From Thermoanaerobaculia bacterium (lineage in GTDB: Bacteria; Acidobacteriota; Thermoanaerobaculia; Multivoradales; JAHEKO01): a DNA stretch of 52,970 nt. A model generated the notes under the pieces. The model worked only from the letters and a program-made list of their open reading frames with translations, made no database searches and was not told the DNA's origin. Positions within the stretch are counted from its first letter, which is position 1; every line of letters starts with the position of its first letter. The DNA is taken from the NCBI GenBank assembly GCA_945787635.1, contig CALZIK010000037.1:1-52970 (forward strand), written 5' to 3'. Below are positions 14,486 to 23,780 of the stretch, in pieces. The position numbers and the translations under genes were made by a program.

Positions 14486-17191
14486 ATGATCGGCGAGACC
14501 CTGTCCCACTTCAGAATCACCGCCAAGCTAGGTGAAGGCGGCATGGGTGAGGTCTACCTGGCTACCGACACCAAACTTGACCGCCAGGTCGCCCTCAAGG
14601 TCCTGCCCATGGCGTTCGCCAGCGATCCGGAGCGGCTGGCTCGCTTCGAGCGCGAAGCGAAGCTCCTGGCCGCGCTCAACCATCCAGGTATCGCCGGCAT
14701 CCACCAGATCGAAGAAGTCGCTGGCAAGAAGATCATCGTGATGGAGCTTGCCGAGGGCAAGGATCTCTCGGCGAGGCTCGCTCGCGGACCGCTACCACTC
14801 GAAGAAGCTCTCGGTGCGGCGCTTCGGATCGCCGAGGCGCTCGAGGCGGCCCATGAGGCCGGCATCGTCCACCGAGACTTGAAACCCGCCAACATCATGC
14901 TGGCGCCCGCCGGCGAGATCAAGATTCTCGACTTTGGCATCGCCAAGGTGGCGACTTCAGGCACTGGCGGCGGACCGCTTCTCACCCAGTCGCCGACCAT
15001 CCCTCTACAAATGACGACCGCGGGCGTCCTCATGGGCACCGCGGCCTACATGTCGCCGGAACAGGCCCGCGGCCACGAGGCTGACCATCGCTCAGACGTC
15101 TGGTCCTTCGGCGCGGTGCTCTTCGAGATGCTCGCCGGCCGGCCGCCGTTCGCCGGCTCCACCGCCACCGAAATCATCGCCTCCGTCCTCAAAGACCAGG
15201 TCGTCTGGGATCGGCTGCCGGAGGCAACCCCCGCCCCGATCCGCTACCTCCTCGAGCGCTGCCTCGAGAAAGACGCCCGGCTCCGGCTCCAAGCGATCGG
15301 CGAGGCTCGAATCACCCTCAGTAGCTATCTGGCGGCTCACCTCGACGCCGATTCATACCCGGACCGCTCGAGACGGACCGTCGTTGACGACCTCAGGGCT
15401 TCGAGCACCAGCGGCCACCTGCACCGCTTCGGTCTCGTCGCATCTTTCATCGCCGGTGCCCTGTTTCTGGCCCTCGTCGCCGGCCTCGGCGGCTACCGCC
15501 TCCGGCCCGAACCACCCACCCCGCCGCTTCGCAAACTCGAGCTCGGCACGGGCGTCCTCGGCAGCGACTACCGCGGCAACCACCCCCGGATCTCACCGGA
15601 CGGCAGCCGGATCCTCTATAGCCAGCACGACAAGCTGTGGGTTCGCAAGCTCTCCGAGCTGACCTCTACCGAGGTCCGCGGATCCTATTTCGCCAGATAC
15701 CCCTGCTGGTCGCCGGACTCCAACTCGATCGCCTTCGCCGCCGACGGCCGCCTGTGGAAAGCCGACATCGGCGGCGGACAGCCCTCGCCCATAGCGATCT
15801 GGCCCGAAGAAAACCTCGGCACCGCCGGAATGGTCTGGCGGCCGGACGGCCGTATCGTCCTGGCTGGCTACGTGGAGCCGCTTCTCGAAGTCTCGGATCA
15901 GGGCGGTGCGTTTGCGCCCCTCATGAAGGACGAAGCCGGAGCTCTCGAGGACCTGCATGAGATCGACCTTCTGCCGGACGGGCGCTCGATCGTCTTCGTG
16001 GCTCACCGCCGCGATCCGAACGGGCGCGAACGCCTCGTCGACACCATTGGGGTCTTCTCCGGCGGCTCCGACACCGGCGGCACCAGCGTGGAGCTCTTGC
16101 GCCTCGAGGGACAGGCCCTCTCCTCGGTGACCTACTCGCCTACCGGGCATCTCCTCTTCCATCAGGCGACCGGTACGGCGGGAGTCTGGGCGGTCGCCTT
16201 TGACGTCGAGGCCCTCGAGGTGACCGGCTCGCCGTTCTTGGTGAGCCCCGAATCGCGCATGCCAAGCGTGGCTGCCGACGGCACCCTCCTCTTCGTCCAC
16301 GGCCTCGCCCAAAGTGACCGGGAGATCGTGCGCGTGGATCGCGCCGGCGTCATCCAGTGGTCCTCCGGACACCTCCAGCCCGGGATCACGGCGCCGGCTT
16401 TGTCACTAGACGGCACCAAAATAGCCGTCTCGGCGACCGAAAACAGCAGCAACGAAAACATCTGGGTCTACGATCTGGAGGTCTCGACCAGGACCCGTCT
16501 CACCTTCGACTCGACGGCGGAGATGTTTCCCGTCTGGTCGCCCGTCGACGACCGCCTACTCTTCGTAGTGAGCGATGCCCGACGGGTGATGCTCCTCCAC
16601 GCCTCCGGCGGCGAAGCCCGGATGCTGGCCGATGGATACTCGCCGACTTGGACCCCGGACGGCGATTCGATCCTCTTCAATCGGCCCATGGCCGACAACG
16701 GCTCGACCGACCTCTTCCGGCTCGCGATTGCCGGCGCCGGCGGCACCACCGGCGAACCCGAGCGGCTCACTGACACTCCGACAAACGAGGACGAGTTTCG
16801 GCTCTCGCCGGACGGGAATCTCATCGCCTACAAGTCAAACGAGTCCGATCGCTCGGAGATCTATGTCGAGACCTACCCCCCGGGAAGTGGTAAGACCCAG
16901 GTGTCGCGCAACGGTGGCCGGTGGCCTGTGTGGAGCCACGATGGCCGCGAGCTTTTCTTTCTCGGCTCGAGCGATGGCCTCCTCATGGCCGCCCGCCTCG
17001 TCAGGGAAAAACCGCACGCCTTCGGCACGCCCGAGGCGTTGTTCTCGACGTCCGACCTCGGCCTCAGTGGCGTAGAGGCGTCGTTCGCCCCCACCCCCGA
17101 GGGGCACTTCTTGATTCCCCGGGATGTCGAAAACCCTTCCAAGGACCCCAGGTTGGTGCTGGTGCAGAACTGGTACGGGGAATTCGAGTAG
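14486..17191 (+). CDS. Serine/threonine protein kinase with membrane segment and TolB-like propeller
   Basis: A protein of 901 residues. ATG 14486 is chosen because the kinase domain begins at once (HFRITAKLGEGGMGEVY); an open frame further upstream overlaps the divergent gene. The kinase is complete: glycine loop at 16-23, Lys38, HRD at 129-131, DFG at 149-151 and a SPEQARG segment. One membrane helix (about 316-336) follows, then a C-terminal beta propeller of TolB/WD40-like blades with repeated SPDG, SPDS and SPTG turns. The kinase should be cytoplasmic and the propeller outside, so the propeller may sense a ligand. The substrate is unknown. It has the same design as the kinase at 19747-22542, and their spacing suggests an old duplication. 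Confidence 0.93.
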   Translation: MIGETLSHFRITAKLGEGGMGEVYLATDTKLDRQVALKVLPMAFASDPERLARFEREAKLLAALNHPGIAGIHQIEEVAGKKIIVMELAEGKDLSARLARGPLPLEEALGAALRIAEALEAAHEAGIVHRDLKPANIMLAPAGEIKILDFGIAKVATSGTGGGPLLTQSPTIPLQMTTAGVLMGTAAYMSPEQARGHEADHRSDVWSFGAVLFEMLAGRPPFAGSTATEIIASVLKDQVVWDRLPEATPAPIRYLLERCLEKDARLRLQAIGEARITLSSYLAAHLDADSYPDRSRRTVVDDLRASSTSGHLHRFGLVASFIAGALFLALVAGLGGYRLRPEPPTPPLRKLELGTGVLGSDYRGNHPRISPDGSRILYSQHDKLWVRKLSELTSTEVRGSYFARYPCWSPDSNSIAFAADGRLWKADIGGGQPSPIAIWPEENLGTAGMVWRPDGRIVLAGYVEPLLEVSDQGGAFAPLMKDEAGALEDLHEIDLLPDGRSIVFVAHRRDPNGRERLVDTIGVFSGGSDTGGTSVELLRLEGQALSSVTYSPTGHLLFHQATGTAGVWAVAFDVEALEVTGSPFLVSPESRMPSVAADGTLLFVHGLAQSDREIVRVDRAGVIQWSSGHLQPGITAPALSLDGTKIAVSATENSSNENIWVYDLEVSTRTRLTFDSTAEMFPVWSPVDDRLLFVVSDARRVMLLHASGGEARMLADGYSPTWTPDGDSILFNRPMADNGSTDLFRLAIAGAGGTTGEPERLTDTPTNEDEFRLSPDGNLIAYKSNESDRSEIYVETYPPGSGKTQVSRNGGRWPVWSHDGRELFFLGSSDGLLMAARLVREKPHAFGTPEALFSTSDLGLSGVEASFAPTPEGHFLIPRDVENPSKDPRLVLVQNWYGEFE

Positions 17192-17212
17192 GGACACTGC
17201 GACACCGCTTGT

Positions 17213-19024
17213 CTAGCCCTTCATCGCCGGCTCTTCCTTCTCCACCCGAGGTCCGACGAAGTCCTGCATCACGGCCTGGCGCAGCAAAGACGGCGGCAGC
17301 AGCCCCTGGGCCAGGATGAAGTCATGGTAGGCCTGCCGGTCGAAGGCGTCGCCGAGCAGGCGCTCGGCGTCGGTTCGCAGCTCCATCAGCCGGGTGTAGC
17401 CGCAGAAGTAGGCCGTTGCCTGACCCGGTGACCGGAACGTGTAGCGCTCGACCTCCTGCATGGCCATCGGCCGAGACATCACGACGTCGCCCTCCAGCAC
17501 CCGATAGGCCTCGTCGCGTTCGATGCTTCCAAGCTGCAGGCCGGGGTCGAGAAACGCCCGCGCCGCGCGCAGCAGCCGGTGCTGGAGCGAGATGAGCTGG
17601 CCTTCGAGCGGCAGGTAGGGCTTCATCTCGGCCTCCTGGTACAGGGCCCAGCCCTCGACGTTGACGCTGTTGAAGGCGAACGCCACGCGCGCCTGCGAGA
17701 CGCCCTTCTCGACGATGGACGCGAACTGGAGCTCGTGCCCCGGCCGGCCTTCGTGAACCGTCAACGTCCAAGAGGCCGCCTCGAACGTGAAGTCGTCGAA
17801 GCCGACCTCCTCTTCGCCACTCTCGTTGGGAATGCGCAAGGGCAGGATGAACTCTCCCAGCTCGCCAGTATTTCCGAACAGCCTCGGAGGCCGCATGTTG
17901 GGCGCCGGCACGGCCGCGCTCTCGGCCTCGCTCGCCAACCGGATCCGCATGTCGCGGTCGGGTAAAGTCACCACGCCGTTCTCGTTGATGAGCTTTTCGA
18001 GCTGACGGATTCGCTCCCGGTAGTGCGGCAAGATGGCCTCACCGACGAACTGCTTCTTCTTGAGTTCCCTGATGACATCGCGGTAGTCCGTTGACGGCAA
18101 AGCCCGTTCGGCGGCGATGAGACCGGCGACGGCCTGCATCTCGTTCTGGATCTCGCGGAACGAGACCTTAGCTCGGCTTACGAGCTCCGCCACCGGCATG
18201 TCGATCCCCACGCCTTTGAGGTTGAATGCGTACTGCTCTTCCGGGAGCCGGAAATCCTCCCGAGCCCTGGGCAACAGCTCCGTCTCGAGGAACGCGTCAT
18301 AGGCCTCGAGCTGGGAGCTGAGCGCCGCGTAGGCTTCCTCGTAGCCTTCAATCTCGTACTTGTCGAACAGCTGTTGGATGCCCGCGACGAAGCGTGCGCC
18401 GTTGGCACGGTCCTTGGCGAGATCCTCCTTGAATGGTCCCCGCAAGCTCGCTTCGTCCAGGCGAGCGCGCACGTATTCCGTCGCTTGCTCGGCAATGGGC
18501 GTGTAGCCCTCTTCCAGACCCGCGTAGCGCCGCAGCCTGACGAGCGCGGCCAAACGCCGCTCGGCGGACACCTGATCGTCGAGCAGGGCCCTGATCCCCT
18601 GGAAGATCGTCTGCGGCAGGTTGAAGTACGGCAATTCGTACTTGTCGGTGATTTCCGTGCCCTCGATCTGCTGTTTGGCGGCGTCGATGAGGATCTCGAG
18701 ATCCTGGCGCACCGCGGGGTGGGTCTCCATCGCCAGCCGCTTCCGCAGCTCGACGAGCACTCCCTCGACCATCGCGTTGACCTGGTCGTTGAGGTCGAGG
18801 GGCAGCTGAGAGACCTCTTCGTCGAGACCATCGACGCCGAACTGCCCGGCGGCCTCGGGGCTGAACTTCGCGAAGACCTCCATCAGGACGGCCGAATTGG
18901 CGTCGCTGCGAGCGACCCAGTCGCCCGCATCCTGAGCGGCGTCCTGCGCGGCAAGCGGCGTAAGAACGGTGGCCAGCAGCAGCGCTGTGGACACGGGGAC
19001 CGAAAATCGAATCCGAGAGTGCAT
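17213..19024 (-). CDS. Exported DUF885 family protein, putative metallopeptidase
   Basis: A protein of 603 residues from ATG 19024, placed by GGAGGAGG just upstream and a signal peptide (residues 1-25). An open frame extends 94 codons further but only translates a palindrome copy and its flank. DUF885 proteins are alpha-helical and carry an HExxPGH-type motif related to M32/M3-like peptidases; here it is HEGRPGHELQ at about residue 415. A downstream QEAEMKPY helix gives a further acidic candidate ligand. It is probably a periplasmic or outer-membrane-associated peptidase, but DUF885 activities vary. It is convergent with the first kinase gene and only 21 bases from its stop. Confidence 0.88.
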   Translation of the reverse strand: MHSRIRFSVPVSTALLLATVLTPLAAQDAAQDAGDWVARSDANSAVLMEVFAKFSPEAAGQFGVDGLDEEVSQLPLDLNDQVNAMVEGVLVELRKRLAMETHPAVRQDLEILIDAAKQQIEGTEITDKYELPYFNLPQTIFQGIRALLDDQVSAERRLAALVRLRRYAGLEEGYTPIAEQATEYVRARLDEASLRGPFKEDLAKDRANGARFVAGIQQLFDKYEIEGYEEAYAALSSQLEAYDAFLETELLPRAREDFRLPEEQYAFNLKGVGIDMPVAELVSRAKVSFREIQNEMQAVAGLIAAERALPSTDYRDVIRELKKKQFVGEAILPHYRERIRQLEKLINENGVVTLPDRDMRIRLASEAESAAVPAPNMRPPRLFGNTGELGEFILPLRIPNESGEEEVGFDDFTFEAASWTLTVHEGRPGHELQFASIVEKGVSQARVAFAFNSVNVEGWALYQEAEMKPYLPLEGQLISLQHRLLRAARAFLDPGLQLGSIERDEAYRVLEGDVVMSRPMAMQEVERYTFRSPGQATAYFCGYTRLMELRTDAERLLGDAFDRQAYHDFILAQGLLPPSLLRQAVMQDFVGPRVEKEEPAMKG

Positions 19025-19174
19025 CGAAAAAACCTCCTCCGAGATGGTCGTTGAGTGCGAGCCTTGGGCTCTCCTTACAATACGCACAGACGCACGCCGA
19101 GTTCCAGAAGCCCCCCGGCGAACCCCGCCCCGTCCTTTCGAGTCATTCACAGACGGCGAAAACCGCTGTCTGAA

Positions 19175-19201
19175 TGTAGCGGTCGACTTCCGTGTCGACC
19201 G
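19175..19201 (-). repeat. Intergenic palindrome, reverse orientation
   Basis: TGTAG, CGGTCGAC, loop TTCCGT, GTCGACCG. Perfect arms. It lies between the divergent DUF885 and DUF2892-like genes. Confidence 0.8.
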
Positions 19202-19290
19202 TCTTTCATAGCCGACCACAAACCGTCGACAACACGCCAGATCCAACAGATATGATCTTCGTAACCGGAACTTCCGAGAAGGAGTATTCA

Positions 19291-19497
19291 ATGGGCGACA
19301 ACACACGCATGCACGACGGCATTGCCGGATCCTTGATTCTGCTTGGAACGCTCCTGGGAGCCTACGTCAACCCACTCTGGTACTGGGTCCCCGGGCTCGT
19401 CGGCGTTCTCATGGTGCAAAGCGCCTTCACCGGCTTTTGCCCGGTCTATTTCACCCTGAGCAAGCTCCGCGGCTCGCGGCCGGCCGGCGCCGCCTAG
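19291..19497 (+). CDS. DUF2892 family small membrane protein
   Basis: A protein of 68 residues from ATG 19291 with AGAAGGAG just upstream. Two hydrophobic helices (about residues 10-27 and 31-49) are followed by FCPVYFTL. This matches the short inner-membrane DUF2892 proteins that resemble the membrane part of the rhodanese YgaP; the cysteine in the FCP motif is the characteristic residue. No rhodanese gene is next to it. The earlier in-frame ATG at 19192 lies in the palindrome and has no ribosome site. Confidence 0.85.
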   Translation: MGDNTRMHDGIAGSLILLGTLLGAYVNPLWYWVPGLVGVLMVQSAFTGFCPVYFTLSKLRGSRPAGAA

Positions 19498-19505
19498 CGA
19501 CTCGC

Positions 19506-19694
19506 CTAGTCGTGATGATCCGCCGGCGCCATCTCCTCGGCTCCGGCCAACCTGCCCGTTAGCCGAGTGGGATCATGAATCAGCACGGGCAGGTGCTGAG
19601 GGCAGATCCAGAACTGCGCACCCCGATACTCCAACGCTATCAGCGGGATCTCTTCGGACCCCCGGTCGCAGGCCACACATACGTTTTCTGACAT
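19506..19694 (-). CDS. Small putative zinc-ribbon protein
   Basis: A protein of 62 residues with CVACDRG at residues 6-12 and a later FWICPQHLP, so Cys6, Cys9, Cys31 and His34 could bind one zinc ion. Short acidic proteins of this pattern, with IPLIALEY between the metal pairs, are common in environmental bacteria and have no assigned role. ATG 19694 has no ribosome site; TAGGAT ends six bases before it, a leaderless arrangement. It is convergent with the DUF2892-like gene, nine bases away. Confidence 0.75.
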   Translation of the reverse strand: MSENVCVACDRGSEEIPLIALEYRGAQFWICPQHLPVLIHDPTRLTGRLAGAEEMAPADHHD

Positions 19695-19700
19695 TCGCTC

Positions 19701-19706
19701 ATCCTA
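19701..19706 (-). promoter_or_regulatory. Probable -10 element (TAGGAT), leaderless pattern
   Basis: Read on the minus strand, TAGGAT ends six bases before the ATG of the small zinc-ribbon gene, which places the expected transcription start on the start codon. Confidence 0.5.
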
Positions 19707-19746
19707 TCGCCGCCCACAGTGGGGTGGAAGCGCTAGCCTCTTTCGG

Positions 19747-22542
19747 CTACAGGCCCGCCTGCCAGTTGAGGACGACGTAGAGCGGCTCGCTCACGACGTC
19801 GTCGCGGATGGCGAAGAGGAATCTCTGGTGATCGCTGGTGACGTCGCCGGCGGCGAGATCGCCGGGTAGCGTGAAGAGCTGGCGAGGCGGGCCGAAGTTG
19901 AGCTTGCCGCCGCGCTCTTCGACGTCGACCGCCATGATCCGCCGTTCGGGGTCGAGATAGATGATCTCGCGGCCGTCGGCCCGCCAGTGAGGGCCTCGGC
20001 CGCCGGCCGTAGAGACTCGATAGCGCGCTCCTGACCGAGAGACGCCGTCCGCGGACCGGCCGGCGGCTTCGAAAGCCTGAACGTAGGACTCGAACTGTCC
20101 GGAAGGGTTGGCGTCGAAGGCGATCCAGCGAGCGTCTGGTGAAAAACGGGCATTCCAGTGCACGGCGTCGCCGGCGACGACGACCTCGGAGGTTTTCTCC
20201 TCGATCGAGTACACCCAGATTTCCGGGGGTCGCGAAATTCCCCACCCACCGGCCGGCGAGTAGGCGATGTGGCGGCCGTCCAGCGACCAATCGAAGCCGA
20301 TCTTGTCGGTCGCGTCGACGAGGACCACGGCTTCGGTTCCGGAACCGTCCGCGGACCGCTGGTAGAAATCGAGCTTGCCGCCGGCGACTCCCTGTGCCGC
20401 ATAGAGCACTTCTTCTCCGTCGCGAGAGAAGATCGGGTAGTCGTAGGCAGCGGATCCCGAGATGAGCTTGGTGTGTAGCCCGCGGTCGAGCTCGAGGAGC
20501 CAGATCTCCGGGTCGCCGTTGGCGCCCGGAAGCACGACCGCCGCACGTCCGCGGCCGGGACCCGCATCGCGGGCAAGCCGAACGTTCTGGAAGGGCGCGG
20601 GCTCCAGCGCCGCCGGCGTGTCGTTTCCCTCACGATCGAACCAGGTGAGCTTCGCCGGCCGCGAGAGCTCCCCGCCCGCGTAGACCAGGGTGCCGTCGGA
20701 AGAAGCCGAAAACGCCGCGTGCCCATGCGAGCGGTGGCGCAGGACACCATTGGCGATGACCGAAGCGTCGCCGTTGATCTGCAGGGTCGCGACATCGAAC
20801 GGAATCGCGATGAGGTTGTCCCCGCGAACGACCAGAATGTAACCGGGCGGTACGTACGCCACACTCGAAGCATCGGAGAGCAGCCGGCGCGCCGGTGTCT
20901 CTCCCGAGATCGATGCCAGGTAAACGCCGCCGTGCTTCTCCATCGCCTCGAGGTCGTTGGTCCACAGAACATAGAGAAAATGATCGCCGTCCGGAAGGAA
21001 GAACGGCCAGCGATGGCTCACGTCGGGGATCTCCGAATCGAGGGTGGTGACCGGCCGCGGCTTACCGCCGCCGGCCGCGTCGAGCATCTGGATCGCGGCG
21101 TTGGCCGTCGGCGCGATGAGGATCTTGCCATCGGAGCTCCAGGAGCCTCCACGGCCTGAAGCGGAGGTCTCGATGTCCAGCACTTGCTGAAGCCCGGTCT
21201 CGACGTCGATCCTCTTGAGCTTGCCGCCCTGGACGAAACCGAGGTGGCGGCTGTCCGGCGACCAGAAGGCAAACTGCGCTCCTTCGGTTCCATCGAGTGG
21301 CTTGGGACCGAACCTGTCGAGCCGCCTGAGCCACAGGCGCGGGTCTCCGGAGCCGTCGAAGGTCCCGTAGGCGACGACGCGGCCATCGGGGGAGATGACC
21401 GGCGGCGAGGAGCCGAGCTCGTCGAAAACGGTCCCCGGCGGCACCGGGATCGTGAGGCGCCTGACTTGCTCCGGCTCGGGGGTCGGCTCGTCCGGGGGCG
21501 TGCCGCCCGAGAGCAGGAGAACCGCCGCCACCAAGACCGCGCCGGCCGCAATCGCCCACGGGAGGATGCGGGCGGCGCGTGAAGAAGCGGGCGACAGGCT
21601 CACGGTACTCGCCGGGGACGAGCCGGCGAGCCCCACCGCCTCGCCACGCGGGTCTTCGATCGCCAACTCGAGCTCGACGCGCGCGTCGCCCGCGTCCTGG
21701 AGACGCTTCCTGGGATCCCGCGCGAGACACCGCAAGACAAGAGCGCGCACGAGGGGCGGCGTCGTGGCCGGCAGCGTCGAGAGGTCCGGGTCCTTGGTCA
21801 GAATTGCGGCGATCGAGTCCGAGGCCGTCTCACCGCGAAAGAGCTGAACGCCGGTGAGACACTCGAAGAGGACGCAGCCGAAGGACCAGAGATCCGAGCG
21901 CTTGTCGACCGGCTTGCCCCTAGCCTGCTCGGGCGACATGTAAGCAGCCGTGCCGAGAACCGTTCCAAACCGCGTGCCGGTCGAGGTCAGGGTCGGGGAG
22001 AGGCTCAAGTCGAGGCTCGCCGAGCCAGCGGAGCCAGGGGCCACATCCGCGGTCTTGGCCAGGCCGAAATCGAGCACCTTGATCTCGCCGTCCGGAGTGA
22101 GCTTGACGTTCGCGGGCTTGAGATCCCGGTGGATCACGCCGTTGCCGTGCGCTGCTTCGAGCGCGGCGGCGATCTGGCGAGCGACGTCGAGAGCTTCGTC
22201 CACGGGGAGCCGGCCCCGAGCCAGCCGCTCGGCCAGGTCCTCGCCCGGGACGAGTTCCATGGCGAGAAAGCGAAAGGGCTTGTCTCCGGCCGGCGCCCGG
22301 GCTTCCTCGAGTGAGTAGATGCCCGCTATTCCCGGATGGTTGAGCGAGGCCAGAAGCTTCGCCTCGCGCTCGAAGCGACGGAGGCGCTCGGCGTCCGCGC
22401 TGAAGGCCTCGGGAAGCACCTTGATCGCGACCTCGCGATCGAGCTTCGTGTCGAGGGCCTTCCAAACGACACCCATCCCACCCTCCCCGACCTTGGAGAG
22501 GATTCGGTAGTGCAGAAGGTCGTCGCCGGCGCCCAGGCTCAT
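19747..22542 (-). CDS. Serine/threonine protein kinase with membrane segment and TolB-like propeller
   Basis: A protein of 931 residues from ATG 22542, the Met before MSLGAGDDLLHYRILSKVGE. The kinase domain is complete: glycine loop 19-26, Lys41, HRDLKPAN, DFGLAKT and MSPEQARG. A membrane helix (WAIAAGAVLVAAVLLL) follows at about residues 365-382, then a long propeller with repeated SPDG/SPDS turns and a final blade with RFLFAIRDD. It is the second kinase of this design in the window. There is no ribosome site; TACAAT ends nine bases before the ATG. The residue after the metal-binding loop differs from the first kinase (DFGLA against DFGIA). Both are probably active. The partner proteins are unknown. 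Confidence 0.93.
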   Translation of the reverse strand: MSLGAGDDLLHYRILSKVGEGGMGVVWKALDTKLDREVAIKVLPEAFSADAERLRRFEREAKLLASLNHPGIAGIYSLEEARAPAGDKPFRFLAMELVPGEDLAERLARGRLPVDEALDVARQIAAALEAAHGNGVIHRDLKPANVKLTPDGEIKVLDFGLAKTADVAPGSAGSASLDLSLSPTLTSTGTRFGTVLGTAAYMSPEQARGKPVDKRSDLWSFGCVLFECLTGVQLFRGETASDSIAAILTKDPDLSTLPATTPPLVRALVLRCLARDPRKRLQDAGDARVELELAIEDPRGEAVGLAGSSPASTVSLSPASSRAARILPWAIAAGAVLVAAVLLLSGGTPPDEPTPEPEQVRRLTIPVPPGTVFDELGSSPPVISPDGRVVAYGTFDGSGDPRLWLRRLDRFGPKPLDGTEGAQFAFWSPDSRHLGFVQGGKLKRIDVETGLQQVLDIETSASGRGGSWSSDGKILIAPTANAAIQMLDAAGGGKPRPVTTLDSEIPDVSHRWPFFLPDGDHFLYVLWTNDLEAMEKHGGVYLASISGETPARRLLSDASSVAYVPPGYILVVRGDNLIAIPFDVATLQINGDASVIANGVLRHRSHGHAAFSASSDGTLVYAGGELSRPAKLTWFDREGNDTPAALEPAPFQNVRLARDAGPGRGRAAVVLPGANGDPEIWLLELDRGLHTKLISGSAAYDYPIFSRDGEEVLYAAQGVAGGKLDFYQRSADGSGTEAVVLVDATDKIGFDWSLDGRHIAYSPAGGWGISRPPEIWVYSIEEKTSEVVVAGDAVHWNARFSPDARWIAFDANPSGQFESYVQAFEAAGRSADGVSRSGARYRVSTAGGRGPHWRADGREIIYLDPERRIMAVDVEERGGKLNFGPPRQLFTLPGDLAAGDVTSDHQRFLFAIRDDVVSEPLYVVLNWQAGL

Positions 22543-22551
22543 GTGGATGGG

Positions 22552-22557
22552 ATTGTA
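22552..22557 (-). promoter_or_regulatory. Probable -10 element (TACAAT), leaderless pattern
   Basis: Read on the minus strand, TACAAT ends nine bases before the ATG of the second kinase gene. The same hexamer precedes the first kinase gene. Confidence 0.45.
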
Positions 22558-22730
22558 GCGGCAAGCATGAACCCAACGATCTCGCGAACCGTCGACTCGC
22601 CCCGCCCCGTTGGTTCTGATCCCCACCCTAGAAACCGACTAGCTCGAACGCGCCTACCCGCTCGAAATGAGTTCGATTGCGAGTCAGGGGGGCTCCTCGA
22701 CCTCAGGCCCGCAGCGACCCGCTGGACGCA

Positions 22731-22958
22731 GTACGCCAAGCCCCGGTGCCGCGCGGCGATCAGGAAGACGATGCGCTCATCGTCGTCGATCTGGTAGAAA
22801 AATCGCCAGGCTCCAATCCGGTACCGCCAGGTATCGGGCGAGACGCCCCGCAGCTTCCGGCTGTGCGGACCGAAGTGCGGGTGGCGCCGCAGCTCAGGGT
22901 AGACCACCGATTCCAGCTTGGCCTCGATCAGACGCTCGTTCTCGAGAATCTCGACCAT
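22731..22958 (-). pseudogene. RelE/ParE-type toxin remnant
   Basis: The reverse strand has the core of a RelE-fold toxin: RRHPHFGPHSRKLRGVSP, TWRYRIGAWRFFYQIDDD and ERIVFLIAARHRGLAY. The usual first 25 or so residues are missing. In their place are AQQFADDSEMVEILENERLI residues that resemble the C-terminus of a Phd/YefM-type antitoxin. The frame has no stop where the family should end and runs on over the start of the kinase gene. Both ends are therefore damaged. A half copy of the intergenic palindrome (23003-23015) sits just upstream. Confidence 0.6.
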
Positions 22959-23002
22959 CTCCGAGTCGTCGGCGAACTGCTGCGCCCGGAGCGTCGCCAG
23001 GC

Positions 23003-23015
23003 GTCGATCGCTACA
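23003..23015 (+). repeat. Half of an intergenic palindrome, degenerate
   Basis: GTCGATCG followed by CTACA: one arm (one base changed) and the tail. It lies at the broken 5' end of the toxin remnant. The gap 23016-23153 holds no gene. Confidence 0.4.
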
Positions 23016-23153
23016 TGTTGCGATCGCGCGGCAACACGACGGTACCTGCCTGCCCGTTCGGGTGGCGTGCGATCCGAGATGGCAGGCGTAGCCTTATAGA
23101 TTGCCTCGCGATAAAGACCCAAAGCTCTAGTGCCCAAGAAGAAGGAGGACCTC

Positions 23154-23558
23154 ATGTCCGATGAGAAATCGCAGAGCCTGAAGCAAGTAGCGCCGTCGCT
23201 CATCGCCCGTTTCGTGGATGCGTTCAATCGCAATGATGCGAATCTGTGCGAGGAGTTCTACACAGAGGACGCCCTGGTCCTCCTAGCCGCCCGAAAACCT
23301 CTGCAAGGCCACGGAGAGATCAAGGCGGCGATGAACGCCTACGTCGGCGCAAAGCTGACGCGACTCGACCCGATCGTCGTCAGCGAGAGCGGCGATCTCG
23401 GCTACTACGCGGCGCGCTATGAGTTCGAGGCTCCCTCTAGCGATGGCTCCTCCGCGAAGGAGACAGGCAAGAGTCTCGTGGTGCTCAGGCGTCAAGCTGA
23501 CGGCTCCTGGAAGGTCGCGGTTGATGCGGCGATTATGGATGCCGGCGGCGAATCGTAG
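23154..23558 (+). CDS. NTF2-fold (SnoaL/DUF4440-like) protein
   Basis: A protein of 134 residues; AAGGAGG at 23142-23148 sets ATG 23154 as the start rather than the in-frame codon at 23130. The chain has the layout of small cone-shaped NTF2-fold proteins: an N-terminal helix pair (IARFVDAFNRNDANLCEEFY), YTEDALVLL, a GHGEIKAAM helix, and a closing sheet with SWKVAVDAAIMD. This fold serves as isomerase, hydrolase or binding scaffold, and no catalytic pair is obvious here. It has no signal peptide, so it is cytoplasmic. It has no evident operon partner. Confidence 0.82.
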   Translation: MSDEKSQSLKQVAPSLIARFVDAFNRNDANLCEEFYTEDALVLLAARKPLQGHGEIKAAMNAYVGAKLTRLDPIVVSESGDLGYYAARYEFEAPSSDGSSAKETGKSLVVLRRQADGSWKVAVDAAIMDAGGES

Positions 23559-23680
23559 GTCTGAATCCACAGACCGCAAGAGCCGGTGCCCTTGGAATAA
23601 GGGGCAGTCGTAAGTAGGGCTCGAATCGCCAAGGCAAAGGCTCGCTCGCGCGGCGCGTCCTCGGGGTACACAGAGGATAA

Positions 23681-23780
23681 GACGGTCGACAGGGACGTCG
23701 ACCCGCTACATCGGGATTCGGTCGACAGGGGCGTCGACCCGCTACATCGGGATTCGGCCGATAGGGGCGTCGACCGCTAC
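23681..23780 (+). repeat. Tandem array of three intergenic palindromes, 36-bp period
   Basis: Three units start at 23683, 23719 and 23755, exactly 36 bases apart. Unit one and unit two have arms CGGTCGAC and GTCGACC with one extra C before GCTACA; unit three has a changed left arm, CGGCCGAT. Loops are AGGGAC, AGGGGC and AGGGGC. The spacer is TCGGGATT. The gap 23559-23994 contains no gene that I can support. Confidence 0.85.

Noticed and set aside
19025-19306. 94-residue extension of the DUF885 protein
   Set aside because: It translates a palindrome and lacks sense; GGAGGAGG and the signal peptide fix the start at 19024.
23681-23780. CRISPR array or attachment site
   Set aside because: Only three units with constant spacers, and they belong to the palindrome family found elsewhere in the window.
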